Source: HXMU1420-2 sp034670145
GTDB taxonomy: Bacteria > Pseudomonadota > Alphaproteobacteria > Rhodobacterales > Rhodobacteraceae
DNA: 64,000 nt
Reading direction: 5' to 3'
Assembly (NCBI GenBank): GCA_034670145.1
Contig: JAXMOA010000019.1
Location: forward strand, 1 to 64,000
The notes beneath the pieces are model-generated. The model ran no database searches and was not told where the DNA came from. It was given only the letters and a program-made list of their open reading frames with translations. Position 1 is the stretch's first letter. Each line of letters opens with the position of its first letter. Below are positions 1 to 7,624 of the stretch, piece after piece. Made by a program: the position numbers and the translations under genes.

Positions 1-114
1 AACAGCTTCGCCCGGCTCAAGGATTGGCGGCGCGTTGCAACCCGCTACGACAGGTGTCCCAAAGTCTTCCTGTCGGCATGCGCACTGGCTGCCGTGGTCA
101 TGTTCTGGCTATGA
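1..114 (+). CDS. IS5-family transposase, C-terminal end (cut by window edge)
   Basis: The first 37 codons read open from base 1 to a TGA at 112-114. They contain the FARLKDWRRVATRYDR motif and end in a hydrophobic FLSACALAAVVMFWL tail, which is characteristic of the C-terminus of IS5-group DDE transposases in Rhodobacterales. The DDE catalytic residues would lie upstream, outside the window, so whether the element is intact cannot be judged. The sequence just after the stop should contain the right inverted repeat; a CTAG at 124-127 could be target-site material, but this is a guess. Family assignment is confident, element name unknown. Confidence 0.8.
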   Translation, partial: NSFARLKDWRRVATRYDRCPKVFLSACALAAVVMFWL

Positions 115-125
115 ATCCTGACCCT
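112..125 (+). repeat. 14-nt sequence shared with 6294-6307, next to the transposase stop
   Basis: The 14 bases TGAATCCTGACCCT, which begin at the transposase stop codon, recur exactly and in the same orientation at 6294-6307. They could be part of the IS right end. The second copy stands alone, without any transposase around it. It may be chance or a leftover terminal repeat. Confidence 0.3.
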
Positions 126-224
126 AGTCCGAGCCCTGGTCGCGGCGTTTTCGGACCGCTAACCGGGGACCGGTGCGGATAGAGACAAGGCAGGTCGGGT
201 GTGCGGACTTTGCGGACGTTCAAT

Positions 225-794
225 TTAGCGCCCAAAGATACGCGAAAACAGGCTTTTCTTCTGTGGTTCTAAAATTTTTTGGAAGGTCTCTACGTCCCCT
301 GGCCTCAAAAATTCGTCGTGCCTAAAGCCGATATCCATTGCCGCCAGATCAAGGGGGACTTCGAAAATGTAGTTGCCACCTTCGCTGTCATTCTGTTGGT
401 TTGCGCGGTGTTTTTTGTTCAGTTCTGAGAAACTCGCAGGAAGTGTTCCGGCCTGCGACAAGTTAAAGATGTCGTCGCCATCTCCATCGTGTGTCACTTT
501 CCAAATCTGCTTGCCGCCGCTCCAAAACTCTGAAGAGCTCCACATAACTGTTTCATTTACTTCGCAAATGTAGGTGTCGAACTGGTTAGATAACTCCGCT
601 ATGCGCACTACCGATTGCTGGCCGAACTGTTCATTTTCTGACCACAGTACCGTCCAGCCGCTTTCTCGCAGCTTGGCGGTCCACCACTCACTATGAGGCA
701 TTTCATTTCTGGTAGCACCAAGGGTTAAACCTAAACTGTCGGCGAGCTGATCTGGAGTAGCCTTACTGGCCACATAACAAATTCGAAATCCCAA
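225..794 (-). CDS. Conserved protein of unknown function
   Basis: About 189 residues with no signal peptide or membrane segment. It is rich in Trp, with motifs WTVLWSENE, VMWSSSEFW and WKVTHDGDGDD, and ends in a basic LFSRIFGR tail. I recall similar uncharacterised bacterial proteins beginning MGFR and carrying the phrase WRVTHD, so this is a real family, but no function is known to me. Two starts are possible: a GTG at 836, or a TTG at 794 with a good GAGGA ribosome-binding site 7 nt upstream. I prefer 794 because family members start there. Base composition is more AT-rich than the core genes, and the gene lies between transposase remnants, which fits acquisition by transfer. Confidence 0.7.
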   Translation of the reverse strand: MGFRICYVASKATPDQLADSLGLTLGATRNEMPHSEWWTAKLRESGWTVLWSENEQFGQQSVVRIAELSNQFDTYICEVNETVMWSSSEFWSGGKQIWKVTHDGDGDDIFNLSQAGTLPASFSELNKKHRANQQNDSEGGNYIFEVPLDLAAMDIGFRHDEFLRPGDVETFQKILEPQKKSLFSRIFGR

Positions 795-934
795 TGTCTG
801 TTCCTCGGCGCAGTTTTCTTGGAACCTTAGTGTCACAGATTCGAAAGAACAATTGTCGTTTTGGGCTGGGTTTCCTGTTGGACAAAATGGGCTCCAAGCC
901 GACTTTATGGTTGGTGAATCTTTAGCCTAGGTGT

Positions 935-1291
935 TTAGTTTCTACCATCGGGAAGGCTCGGCCCGTGTTTTTGAACCAATTGTGTTCGCAGGATTTGATT
1001 GTGCCGTCGGACCATGGATGGAATGAAAATAAGATCGAAGAGCATAATTGCGGCTACGATGCATAGGATGATTTCCGCGACCCGTGGAAACAACATCGAT
1101 AAAAAAGCCGCTGCCAAGGTAAAAATGCACATCATTGCGGCTACTGGTATGAACTGAAGGTAACTGCGGTGCGCGCCCAAACCACCAAGGGCGACCAACA
1201 AAATGTAGGCCACCCAGACATTTTTTTTACGATCCTCATAGAGCAGTTCAATCAGCTCTTCAGGCGTGTAGTCGCGACCTTTTTTATCCAC
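935..1291 (-). CDS. TM2-domain membrane protein
   Basis: 118 residues. An acidic/basic N-terminus (PEELIELLYEDRKKN) is followed by a hydrophobic hairpin with the TM2 signature GGLGAHRSYL at about residues 36-45, a second membrane stretch (about 49-68), a third ending in LFDLIFIPSMVRRHN, and a charged tail. TM2 proteins are small inner-membrane proteins whose exact role is mostly unknown. The start is GTG at 1291, supported by an excellent AAAGGAGGC ribosome-binding site about 8 nt upstream. It lies alone on the minus strand between two unrelated remnants and is AT-richer than the core genome. Confidence 0.75.
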   Translation of the reverse strand: MDKKGRDYTPEELIELLYEDRKKNVWVAYILLVALGGLGAHRSYLQFIPVAAMMCIFTLAAAFLSMLFPRVAEIILCIVAAIMLFDLIFIPSMVRRHNQILRTQLVQKHGPSLPDGRN

Positions 1292-1627
1292 TAAGTAAGC
1301 CTCCTTTCTGGAGCCTTTTTATTGCTATGCGGAAATCATTTGAGAAACTCTTACCATTCTTTCCAATGGCTGGTTGCATCAGTCACTCTGGACACACAGC
1401 CGACCTTGCGGATGGTAAATCCACAGTGTGATGTTCCGCCCTCATCTGTAACGGCCCCCTAACTACGCCGCGCCTAAATCTTGTCAGCGAACAGCCGGGT
1501 CAGGGGTAGTTGGTTTTTCACAAAGGGCGTCTTGATCACGACAAAGCTGAAATACTTGTCGATGCCGACATCGGGTGTTGTCACGATTAACTGAAGGCGT
1601 GGCAGTCGACGCTGGTAGATGACAGTT

Positions 1628-1861
1628 TTAGGCGATGCCGGCTGCTTCTTTCCACGCGCGGATAGCTTCCATCCGGTGATAACGAATGGTCAAGGCAGCA
1701 CGTCGGCGAGCTGGAAGGGCGAAACAATTGCGGACTGCGGAATAGATGGACATGTAGCGTTGCCGTCTGCCCGGAGAGCGATGACCCTGCATCACGCGCT
1801 CCCAAACTAACGCCCCAAGTTCGCGCAATTTCAAGCTGAACTCGAAACAAAGCCAGACCAC
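1628..1861 (-). pseudogene. Eroded IS6-type transposase C-terminus
   Basis: A 77-codon frame whose last 60 residues follow the pattern at the C-terminus of IS6-like DDE transposases: RVMQGHRSPG, QRYMSIYSAVRNCF, then R-rich spacing and MEAIRAWKEAAGIA. No catalytic DDE segment is present, the N-terminal 15 residues look unrelated, and no upstream frame continues it. I read it as a decayed transposase tail. The family match comes from pattern memory; similarity to known IS6 proteins is moderate. Confidence 0.55.
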
Positions 1862-1912
1862 GTTACTGCTTCACAGTTCTGGCTCTGCCCTCACAATCCT
1901 GACTACTGACCG

Positions 1913-1948
1913 GAAGCATTCGTAGCACAAAAAAATTGCGAATGCTTC
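1913..1948. repeat. Perfect 10-bp inverted repeat (stem-loop)
   Basis: GAAGCATTCG at 1913-1922 is the exact reverse complement of CGAATGCTTC at 1939-1948, with a 16-nt A-rich loop. There is no T-run after the stem on the plus strand. It could be an IS end remnant, a terminator derivative or an operator for the downstream regulator gene. Confidence 0.5.
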
Positions 1949-2066
1949 GCTGCCAAGCCGGCGCTCAGGCGTTTGAGTATCAAGGACGTGTTCTCTGACC
2001 TTTTTGCTTGCGCCGAAGGGTCGATGCTCTCAAACTGGTATCAAATATTTGCCAGATTGATAAAAG

Positions 2067-3500
2067 ATGATAGAACCACTTGAGATTGCGGCTTTGATGG
2101 AAAAATACGCACCAGCAGGGGCCGGAAAGGCATCTGCCTTGCGGCTGGCCATTCGCCGGGGGGTGACAGAACAGGTTCTGAAGCCACAGGACGAATTGCC
2201 CTCGACGCGAAAAGCGGCCGCTGCTTTGGCCATGTCACGGAACTCTGTCATCGAGGCATACGAAGGCCTGCAGGTCGAGGGCGTCATTGAAACGCGCCAA
2301 GGCGCCCGGCCGCGCATATGTGAGTTGCCAGACTTACAACTGCGGCATGCTGTACAACAGGCGCCGATCACACTGTCACAGCGCGGGCGGGTGTTAAGTG
2401 GGCCCCATAGGCAAGGCTATGACATTGGTACGGTGGATGCTTTTGCGCCTGGCCTGCCAGACCCAGGCCTTTTTCCACGAGATGATTGGGCCATCTGTTT
2501 GCGTCGTATGGCGCGGCGTAATCGCAATGGTTTGGATATGTACGACGCATATCAGGGCCTCCCGATCTTACGTGAAGCGCTCGCGCTTCACCTCAAGAGG
2601 AGCCGTGGGGTTTCCATATCACCGGATCAACTATTCATTCTTGCCAGCACGCAAAGCGCCATCGCTCTTATGACCGACCTTCTGAGCGATCCGGGTGACC
2701 ATGTTTTGATGGAGGATCCCTGCTATGCCGGGGGCAAAGCCCTTTTTGAGGCAAAGGGACTGAACACCGCCGCCTTGCCCCAGAACCTGCACACGGGTGG
2801 ATCGGCCCCCTCGCCCAAAATGATCTATGTTACGCCGTCGACCCAATATCCGACCGGGGCCAGAATGAAGCTTGCCCGTCGCATGGATGTCTTGAGCTAT
2901 GCGAAGAAATCAAAGGCAATGGTGATCGAGGATGATTACGACGGAGACTTTGTCTGGAAGGGAACAGATGTGCCGCCGGTCTTTTCCCTGGACAAGGCTG
3001 CCTCGGTTGCCTTGATTGGTACATTATCCAAAAGCCTTGTACCTGCGATGCGACTGGGTTGGTTGATCGTTCCGCCCGCCTTGATTGAACCAGTGCGACG
3101 TTCGCATCGCACATTGGGTGCAGGCGTCAACACACACGTACAGGCCGCTCTTGCGGAGTTTATCAGCTCCGGTCAGTTTGCGCGCCATCTCAGGACGACG
3201 GCCCGCACCTATCAGGAACGTATGACATGCGTCACGGATGCGCTGATACACCGGCTAGGGAACCATGTTGATATCTCCAAACCGGACGGGGGGCTTCAGA
3301 TCATGTTGCGACTTCCGGATGGGACGGACGATGTAAAGGTTCAGCAATTGTTGTGGGCCAGAGGGTTTCAACTGTTGCCTCTGTCCCGTCTGTGCATTGA
3401 AAGCACAGAGCGCGGTTTGATCATGGGTTTTGCGCAGGCAAACCCCAAAAACTCGGCTCGACTGGCCTCGGCGATCTCCGAGACCCTGGCCTCCCTCTAG
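2067..3500 (+). CDS. pdxR: MocR/PdxR-type GntR-family regulator with aminotransferase domain
   Basis: 477 residues: an N-terminal GntR winged helix-turn-helix (about 15-80, with LPSTRKAAAALAMSRNSV) followed by a class I aminotransferase-fold domain (about 110-477). The PLP-binding residues look intact: VIEDDYDGDF and the lysine in GTLSKSLVP at about residue 320. MocR proteins of this build sense pyridoxal phosphate. PdxR members activate pdx genes, and others (TauR, GabR) control amine catabolism. The nearest neighbours, downstream and convergent, are pdxJ and a PNPOx-like gene, so control of vitamin B6 supply is the simplest inference; the symbol is therefore tentative. An AACTGGT motif occurs about 27 nt upstream of this start and about 24 nt upstream of the PNPOx-like gene, a possible shared half-site. 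Confidence 0.8.
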   Translation: MIEPLEIAALMEKYAPAGAGKASALRLAIRRGVTEQVLKPQDELPSTRKAAAALAMSRNSVIEAYEGLQVEGVIETRQGARPRICELPDLQLRHAVQQAPITLSQRGRVLSGPHRQGYDIGTVDAFAPGLPDPGLFPRDDWAICLRRMARRNRNGLDMYDAYQGLPILREALALHLKRSRGVSISPDQLFILASTQSAIALMTDLLSDPGDHVLMEDPCYAGGKALFEAKGLNTAALPQNLHTGGSAPSPKMIYVTPSTQYPTGARMKLARRMDVLSYAKKSKAMVIEDDYDGDFVWKGTDVPPVFSLDKAASVALIGTLSKSLVPAMRLGWLIVPPALIEPVRRSHRTLGAGVNTHVQAALAEFISSGQFARHLRTTARTYQERMTCVTDALIHRLGNHVDISKPDGGLQIMLRLPDGTDDVKVQQLLWARGFQLLPLSRLCIESTERGLIMGFAQANPKNSARLASAISETLASL

Positions 3501-3566
3501 CGAGGCTGCGACGCTTTGAACGGACAAGGTTGAACCCCGACCGAATAGCCAAGGCGCTTTTTTGTT

Positions 3567-4325
3567 CTAACCAGTCTGAGACAGCGCAACCGGGTCACAC
3601 GCCGCAAGATAGCGTTGGACCGTTTCTTTCAGCCCGTAAGTCAAGGCATCGCAATGCAAGGCGTGGCCTATCGAAACCTCTTTGATACCCGGAATCCGTT
3701 CGACAAGCTTTCTGGTTCCGGGAACCGTCAGGTCGTGACCAGCGTTGGCCGCCAATCCATGCGCCTGTGCAGCCTCTGCAGCCTCTGCCAACCGGTTCAG
3801 TTGACGCTCGGCCTCCGCTGGGTCTGCATGCGCTGCGCCATAGGGACCTGTATAGAGCTCAACCCGATCGGCCCCGACTGCGGCCGCACGATGCATCTGC
3901 GCGGCTTCGGCATCAACAAAAACAGCGATCCGGCGACCAGGTGATTTCAGCTGATTTATCGTTTCCGACAGAAACGAGGCCTGAGCCTCAAAATCCCACC
4001 CATGATCACTGGTTGCTTGATCCGGTGAGTCAGGCACCAGCGTAACTTGATCGGCCCGGACCTCCTGCGCCAGCGATATGAACTGCTGATCCGGATAGCC
4101 TTCGACGTTCAATTCGCGGTTTGGGTAGGCATCATCAATCAATTGACGAAATGCACGGGCGTCATCCGCTGTGGAGTGCCGTGCATCAGGTCGCGGATGC
4201 AGGGTCAGACCCACCGCACCTGCATCCAAGGCGATACGCGCCAACGCAATGACGTCGGGCCAGGGATGGCCCCTACGGTTCCGCAACAGGGCGGGTACGT
4301 TCATGTTGACTGAAAGCTGCGTCAT
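3567..4325 (-). CDS. pdxJ: Pyridoxine 5'-phosphate synthase (divergent, Bacteroidetes-like form)
   Basis: About 252 residues, a single TIM barrel. PdxJ condenses 1-deoxyxylulose 5-phosphate with 3-amino-2-oxopropyl phosphate to pyridoxine 5'-phosphate. Expected residues are visible: HPRPDARH (phosphate and substrate His/Arg), the general-base Glu in NVEGYP, VELYTGPYG, NAGHDL and SIGHAL. The usual proteobacterial N-terminal motif NIDH is replaced by NMNV, and the stretches NVEGYP and QVTLVPDSPD match what I remember of Bacteroidetes PdxJ rather than the alphaproteobacterial type. I chose the ATG at 4325, which has AGGA about 8 nt upstream; an ATG at 4343 would overlap the upstream gene. It follows the PNPOx-like gene by about 10 nt, so the two are probably co-transcribed. 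Confidence 0.85.
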   Translation of the reverse strand: MTQLSVNMNVPALLRNRRGHPWPDVIALARIALDAGAVGLTLHPRPDARHSTADDARAFRQLIDDAYPNRELNVEGYPDQQFISLAQEVRADQVTLVPDSPDQATSDHGWDFEAQASFLSETINQLKSPGRRIAVFVDAEAAQMHRAAAVGADRVELYTGPYGAAHADPAEAERQLNRLAEAAEAAQAHGLAANAGHDLTVPGTRKLVERIPGIKEVSIGHALHCDALTYGLKETVQRYLAACDPVALSQTG

Positions 4326-4335
4326 CTTTTTGATC

Positions 4336-5022
4336 CTATACATCGCCCGCGGCGGTCGACGTCACCCGTTGGCCACCTTCAAATGTGCGCACATGGTCAG
4401 GGACGGCAACAGTACTGATATTGCGTGGATCCGGAATGGGAACCCCAACTACGGTCCGAATCGGTATTTCCCCTGCCCAGATTGGCAGGCTGTAGTCTTC
4501 TTCTTCGTCAATTGGCCCGCCAGTTCGCATTTTGGCGCTGCCTTCTTCAACCTTCATTCGCAGCACCATGGTCGCTTTCAGATCCTGTGTCGTATCTGGT
4601 CGCAACGTTTCAAAACGTCCTGGGAACAACCCATCCACAAACCTTCTGAGCGACTCTTGCTTTGCATCCGGATCGGTAACTTTGTCGGCTGTTCCAAACA
4701 GTGTGACGGATCTCGAATTTACAGAGTGATGCATTCCTGATCTGGCGAGCACAAAACCGTCGAGAATGGCGACCGACATGCACACTTGAGCATTTCGAGA
4801 ACTACGCAGCGCCCGACTGGCCGAAGACCCATGCCAGTAAACATAATCGCCCTCTCGCCATTGCAATGTCGGCGTAACAAAGGGTGCACTATCTATCGTG
4901 TACCCAACGCTGCAAAGAGGTTGGGCATCCAGGATTTCGTAAATCGTTTTTCGGTCAAACTTTGCCCGCTCATGGTACCTGCGCAAACGCGAGCGGTCCG
5001 TTATCTGCACCTTGTCTTCCAT
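4336..5022 (-). CDS. Pyridoxamine 5'-phosphate oxidase-like flavin-binding protein
   Basis: 228 residues with the split-barrel flavin-binding fold of the NimA/Pyridox_ox_2 group: PLCSVGYTIDSAPFVTPT, then GDYVYWHGSSASRALRSS, then VCMSVAILDGFVLARSG with MHHSVNSRSVTLFG. This is not the classical PdxH, which is recognisable by a different C-terminal substrate-binding motif. The family binds FMN or F420 and its members have varied, mostly unproven activities. Because it sits directly upstream of pdxJ and near a MocR regulator, oxidation or salvage of B6 vitamers is plausible but unproven. It starts an apparent two-gene operon. Confidence 0.75.
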   Translation of the reverse strand: MEDKVQITDRSRLRRYHERAKFDRKTIYEILDAQPLCSVGYTIDSAPFVTPTLQWREGDYVYWHGSSASRALRSSRNAQVCMSVAILDGFVLARSGMHHSVNSRSVTLFGTADKVTDPDAKQESLRRFVDGLFPGRFETLRPDTTQDLKATMVLRMKVEEGSAKMRTGGPIDEEEDYSLPIWAGEIPIRTVVGVPIPDPRNISTVAVPDHVRTFEGGQRVTSTAAGDV

Positions 5023-5324
5023 CCCGAAGTCGCCTTTGAAAACTTAACTGGTCCCACTTCTGGCATCATTTTGACCCGAATACGACGACCACTTTTGAAC
5101 AACTTTGCTGAACCATTGGCGTCAAAATCGAAGAGCATATGCTGTTGTATAGTTGGCTCTGCTCACTGCGTCCCATCGACCAAGCAGCCCCCGCAGATTC
5201 TGTTTCCACACCATCAGAAACGGTAGAATAGTTTGCGCTTCCCGCACGATACTTGGGTCAAGTCAGGCCCGAATATGTACAATCCTATCGTGCAGTAGCG
5301 CAGAAAAAGTGTTTCATAGAGCTC
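5023..5324. promoter_or_regulatory. Divergent intergenic region between the PNPOx-like gene and the GNAT gene
   Basis: About 300 bases without a gene; it must carry promoters for both directions. ATTTTGAC at 5068-5075 is inverted as GTCAAAAT at 5121-5128, with centres about 53 bp apart. AACTGGT at 5046-5052 also occurs upstream of pdxR at 2033-2039. These could be binding sites for the MocR regulator, but neither is a proven site. Confidence 0.35.
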
Positions 5325-6248
5325 ATGAGCCAAATTTTTACGAACCAAGCAAACGCAACGGACCAAGCTGAAGAGGCAGAGAGCCAGTTGGCTTTGGACA
5401 GCTTTCAGGTGAAGGCTCGGATGATCACGCCGTCAGACAGGCAGCTTTTGCACGAGCTGACAGTCAGCGTTTTCTGGCCGCACCGGGATCACGATCTTGA
5501 ACTGTTGCTCGACCTTGGCAAAGGCTATCTCGCGTTGGATGAAATCGGCCGACCGATGGGTTCGGCTATGTATTTCCCCATGGGGCAAGATTTTGCGATG
5601 CTCGGCATGATGGTCACACCACCCCGTTTGCAGGCTCAGGGTGCGGGACGTTGGCTGTTCAATCGGATCATGGCCGATTGCAAAGAGCGCGACCTGCGGT
5701 TGAGTGCAACGCGCGCAGGTTATTGGTTGTATGAAAGCGCTGGATTTGTACCGGTCAAGACGATCTGGCAGCATCAGGGTATCGCGCGGGACATTCACCT
5801 GCCAGATCCGGTTGCCGGCGTCGACGTCAGGCCGATGGTGGAATCAGATATTCCGGCGTTTCTGACACTGGACCAAGATGCTTTTGGCGCTGACCGGGCC
5901 GAGATGTTGAAAATACTCCAAAGTCTGTCCGAGGGCAGCGTCGCGGTGCGGAGCGGAGAGATTGTAGGCTATGCGCTGATGCGCGATTTTGGACGCGGAA
6001 AGGTCATCGGGCCAGTTGTCGCCGAAGAGGACCGTATAGCAATGCAGCTGGTTGCGCCCTTTGTTCAACAAAACATGGGCCAGTTTTTGCGGCTTGATAC
6101 GCCCGTTGAAAGCCAGTTGTTCAGAGCTTTCCTCAGCGCGATGGGGATGGGCGCTCATGACACTGTGACCGAAATGCGCATCGGCCCGGTAAGGCGCGCC
6201 ATGCAGGGAGCGCAGCTTTTCGGTCTGGCGGCGCATACATTGGGGTAG
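5325..6248 (+). CDS. Two-domain GNAT-family N-acetyltransferase
   Basis: About 307 residues from the ATG at 5325. The first GNAT domain (about 30-150) shows the acetyl-CoA binding signature in VTPPRLQAQGAGRWLF, followed by LSATRAGYWLYESAGF, the usual end of the fold. The second half (about 155-290) is a degenerate GNAT domain with VRPMVESDIPAFLTLDQDAFGADR and VGYALMRDFGRGKVIGPV, lacking a clear Q/R-x-x-G-x-G/A motif. Tandem GNATs of this type acetylate small amines or antibiotics, but the substrate cannot be told. It is a single gene, divergent from the PNPOx-like gene. Weak ribosome-binding site (AGAG); an earlier in-frame start at 5253 exists but gives an unlikely N-terminus. Confidence 0.75.
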   Translation: MSQIFTNQANATDQAEEAESQLALDSFQVKARMITPSDRQLLHELTVSVFWPHRDHDLELLLDLGKGYLALDEIGRPMGSAMYFPMGQDFAMLGMMVTPPRLQAQGAGRWLFNRIMADCKERDLRLSATRAGYWLYESAGFVPVKTIWQHQGIARDIHLPDPVAGVDVRPMVESDIPAFLTLDQDAFGADRAEMLKILQSLSEGSVAVRSGEIVGYALMRDFGRGKVIGPVVAEEDRIAMQLVAPFVQQNMGQFLRLDTPVESQLFRAFLSAMGMGAHDTVTEMRIGPVRRAMQGAQLFGLAAHTLG

Positions 6249-6293
6249 GCATAAGGCTGGCGGCCGACTGGATTGGGAAAGCCGGCGCAGGCG

Positions 6294-6307
6294 GTGAATC
6301 CTGACCC
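6294..6307 (+). repeat. Second copy of the 14-nt sequence at 112-125
   Basis: The 14-nt TGAATCCTGACCCT here is identical to the sequence after the IS5-type transposase at the window start. It lies between the GNAT gene and ald, in non-coding sequence. Confidence 0.3.
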
Positions 6308-6350
6308 TTTCGGGGCTGGCAAAGGTCAAAATCCACCGCGCTTTGATCGT

Positions 6351-7472
6351 TCAGGCTGTTTTGACGACCACTTGGGGCGCGACCACGTCGATACCCAAAG
6401 CCTTGCCAACGGCATAGTAGGTCAATTTCCCCGCATGCAGGTTGAGCCCCGCCAATAGGTGCGGATCATCAGCACAAGCCTGACGCCAACCCTTGTCAGC
6501 CAGCGCAATCATAAACGGCATCGTCGCGTTCCCCAAAGCAATGGTCGAGGTACGCGCCACCGCGCCCGGCATATTGGCGACACAGTAATGCTGGACCCCA
6601 TCGACCTGATAAATAGGATCAGCATGGGTCGTCGCGCGAGAGGTTTCAAAACATCCGCCCTGGTCAATGGCAACGTCGACCAGCACTGCTCCAGGCTTCA
6701 TTTCACTGAGTTGCGCTCGGCTGACCAATTTGGGGGCCTGGGCGCCCGGGATCAGAACCGCGCCAATGACCATATCCGCCTGCGCCAGGTGTTCGGCCAA
6801 TAGCCCCGCCGAAGAGTAGCCAGTGTTGAAGGTGTTTCCGAACATATCGTCCAGAGCCCGAAGGCGGGGCAAAGAGCGGTCCAATACGGTGACATCCGCC
6901 CCCATGCCTGCTGCTATCCGCGCCGCGTGGGTGCCAACGACTCCGCCTCCGATGACCAGCACGCGGGCCGGACCAACACCTGGCACACCCCCCATCAACA
7001 CGCCGCGACCGCCGTTGGCCTTTTGCAAGCTCCAAGCACCAACCTGCGGCGCCAAGCGGCCAGCAACCTCGGACATCGGAGCCAGCAGGGGCAGGCCTCC
7101 CTGGTCATCTGTTACGGTTTCATAGGCAATCGCGGTACACCCTGAGGCCAACAGATCATGGGTTTGCTCTGGATCCGGGGCGAGGTGCAAATAAGTGAAC
7201 AGCAGCTGGCCTTCGCGCAGCATCTTGCGCTCTGCAGCCTGAGGTTCCTTGACCTTGACGATCATGTCGGCCGAGGCAAATACCTCCGCTGCGGTGTCTG
7301 CGATTTGCGCCCCAGCCACACGGTAATCATCGTCAGAAAACCCTGCTCCAACACCAGCGCCGGTTTCGATGAGGATCGTGTGGCCGTGTGCAATTGCTTC
7401 TTGGGTTGCGTTTGGGGTGATGCCGACACGAAATTCCTGCGGCTTGATCTCTTTGGGACATCCGATCTGCAT
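6351..7472 (-). CDS. ald: Alanine dehydrogenase
   Basis: 373 residues, the usual length. It catalyses NAD-dependent reversible deamination of L-alanine to pyruvate and ammonia. Family marks: MQIGCPKEIK at the N-terminus, EFRVGITP, VKVKEPQ (catalytic Lys), LFTYLHLAPD (catalytic His), the Rossmann motif VLVIGGGVVGTHAA at about 168-181, and VDVAIDQGGCFETSR. The ATG at 7472 is preceded by AGGAG at 5 nt, which fixes the start despite open frame further upstream. It is divergent from an Lrp/AsnC regulator, a classical arrangement in which the regulator activates ald when alanine is present. Two inverted repeats lie in the shared intergenic region. Confidence 0.96.
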   Translation of the reverse strand: MQIGCPKEIKPQEFRVGITPNATQEAIAHGHTILIETGAGVGAGFSDDDYRVAGAQIADTAAEVFASADMIVKVKEPQAAERKMLREGQLLFTYLHLAPDPEQTHDLLASGCTAIAYETVTDDQGGLPLLAPMSEVAGRLAPQVGAWSLQKANGGRGVLMGGVPGVGPARVLVIGGGVVGTHAARIAAGMGADVTVLDRSLPRLRALDDMFGNTFNTGYSSAGLLAEHLAQADMVIGAVLIPGAQAPKLVSRAQLSEMKPGAVLVDVAIDQGGCFETSRATTHADPIYQVDGVQHYCVANMPGAVARTSTIALGNATMPFMIALADKGWRQACADDPHLLAGLNLHAGKLTYYAVGKALGIDVVAPQVVVKTA

Positions 7473-7495
7473 GGCGACTCCTGCTGGGTTTTGAG

Positions 7496-7511
7496 GTGAC
7501 AAAGCTGTCAC
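7496..7511. promoter_or_regulatory. 16-bp palindrome upstream of ald
   Basis: GTGACA-AAGC-TGTCAC is a perfect inverted repeat with 6-bp arms, 24-39 nt upstream of the ald start codon. Its position near the ald promoter makes it an operator candidate. Confidence 0.4.
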
Positions 7512-7583
7512 GAGAAGAGTGCCCTTGTTTGACTGCAAGGTTCTTGAAATCTTTGCTCGCCATGGGACCAAAAGATCGAATAG

Positions 7584-7612
7584 TTTGCAGAAAATATGTA
7601 GTTTGCTGCAAA
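7584..7612. promoter_or_regulatory. Candidate Lrp/AsnC operator between ald and its regulator
   Basis: TTTGCAG at 7584-7590 is the reverse complement of CTGCAAA at 7606-7612, with an AT-rich centre (AAAATATGTAGTTTG). TAGTTTGC is also repeated directly at 7581-7588 and 7599-7606. Lrp-family proteins bind AT-rich imperfect palindromes in divergent regions of this type. It lies just upstream of the regulator gene, which would allow autoregulation. Confidence 0.45.
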
Positions 7613-7624
7613 GGTTTTGCGCCA

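Larger units (their letters stand above)
1292..2066. other. Gene-poor remnant region between the TM2 gene and pdxR
   Basis: About 775 bases with no intact gene. It contains the eroded transposase tail at 1628-1861, a strong inverted repeat at 1913-1948, and the presumed pdxR promoter region. Two copies of GTATCAA (1977-1983 and 2038-2044) and an AACTGGT (2033-2039) lie upstream of pdxR. A minus-strand open frame ending with a TAG at 1474 has no start or recognisable family. The rest shows nothing I can interpret. Confidence 0.6.

Noticed and set aside
1474..1660. Minus-strand open frame ending near 1474 with segment TPDVGIDKYFSFVVIKTP
   Set aside because: It looks protein-like, but I cannot match it to a family, it has no start codon, and it overlaps the transposase remnant in another frame. 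It may be a fossil of another inserted gene.
2033..5052. Shared AACTGGT motif upstream of pdxR and of the PNPOx-like gene as a proven MocR operator
   Set aside because: Seven bases twice within a few kilobases is weak evidence; orientation relative to the two genes differs. Kept only as a hint.
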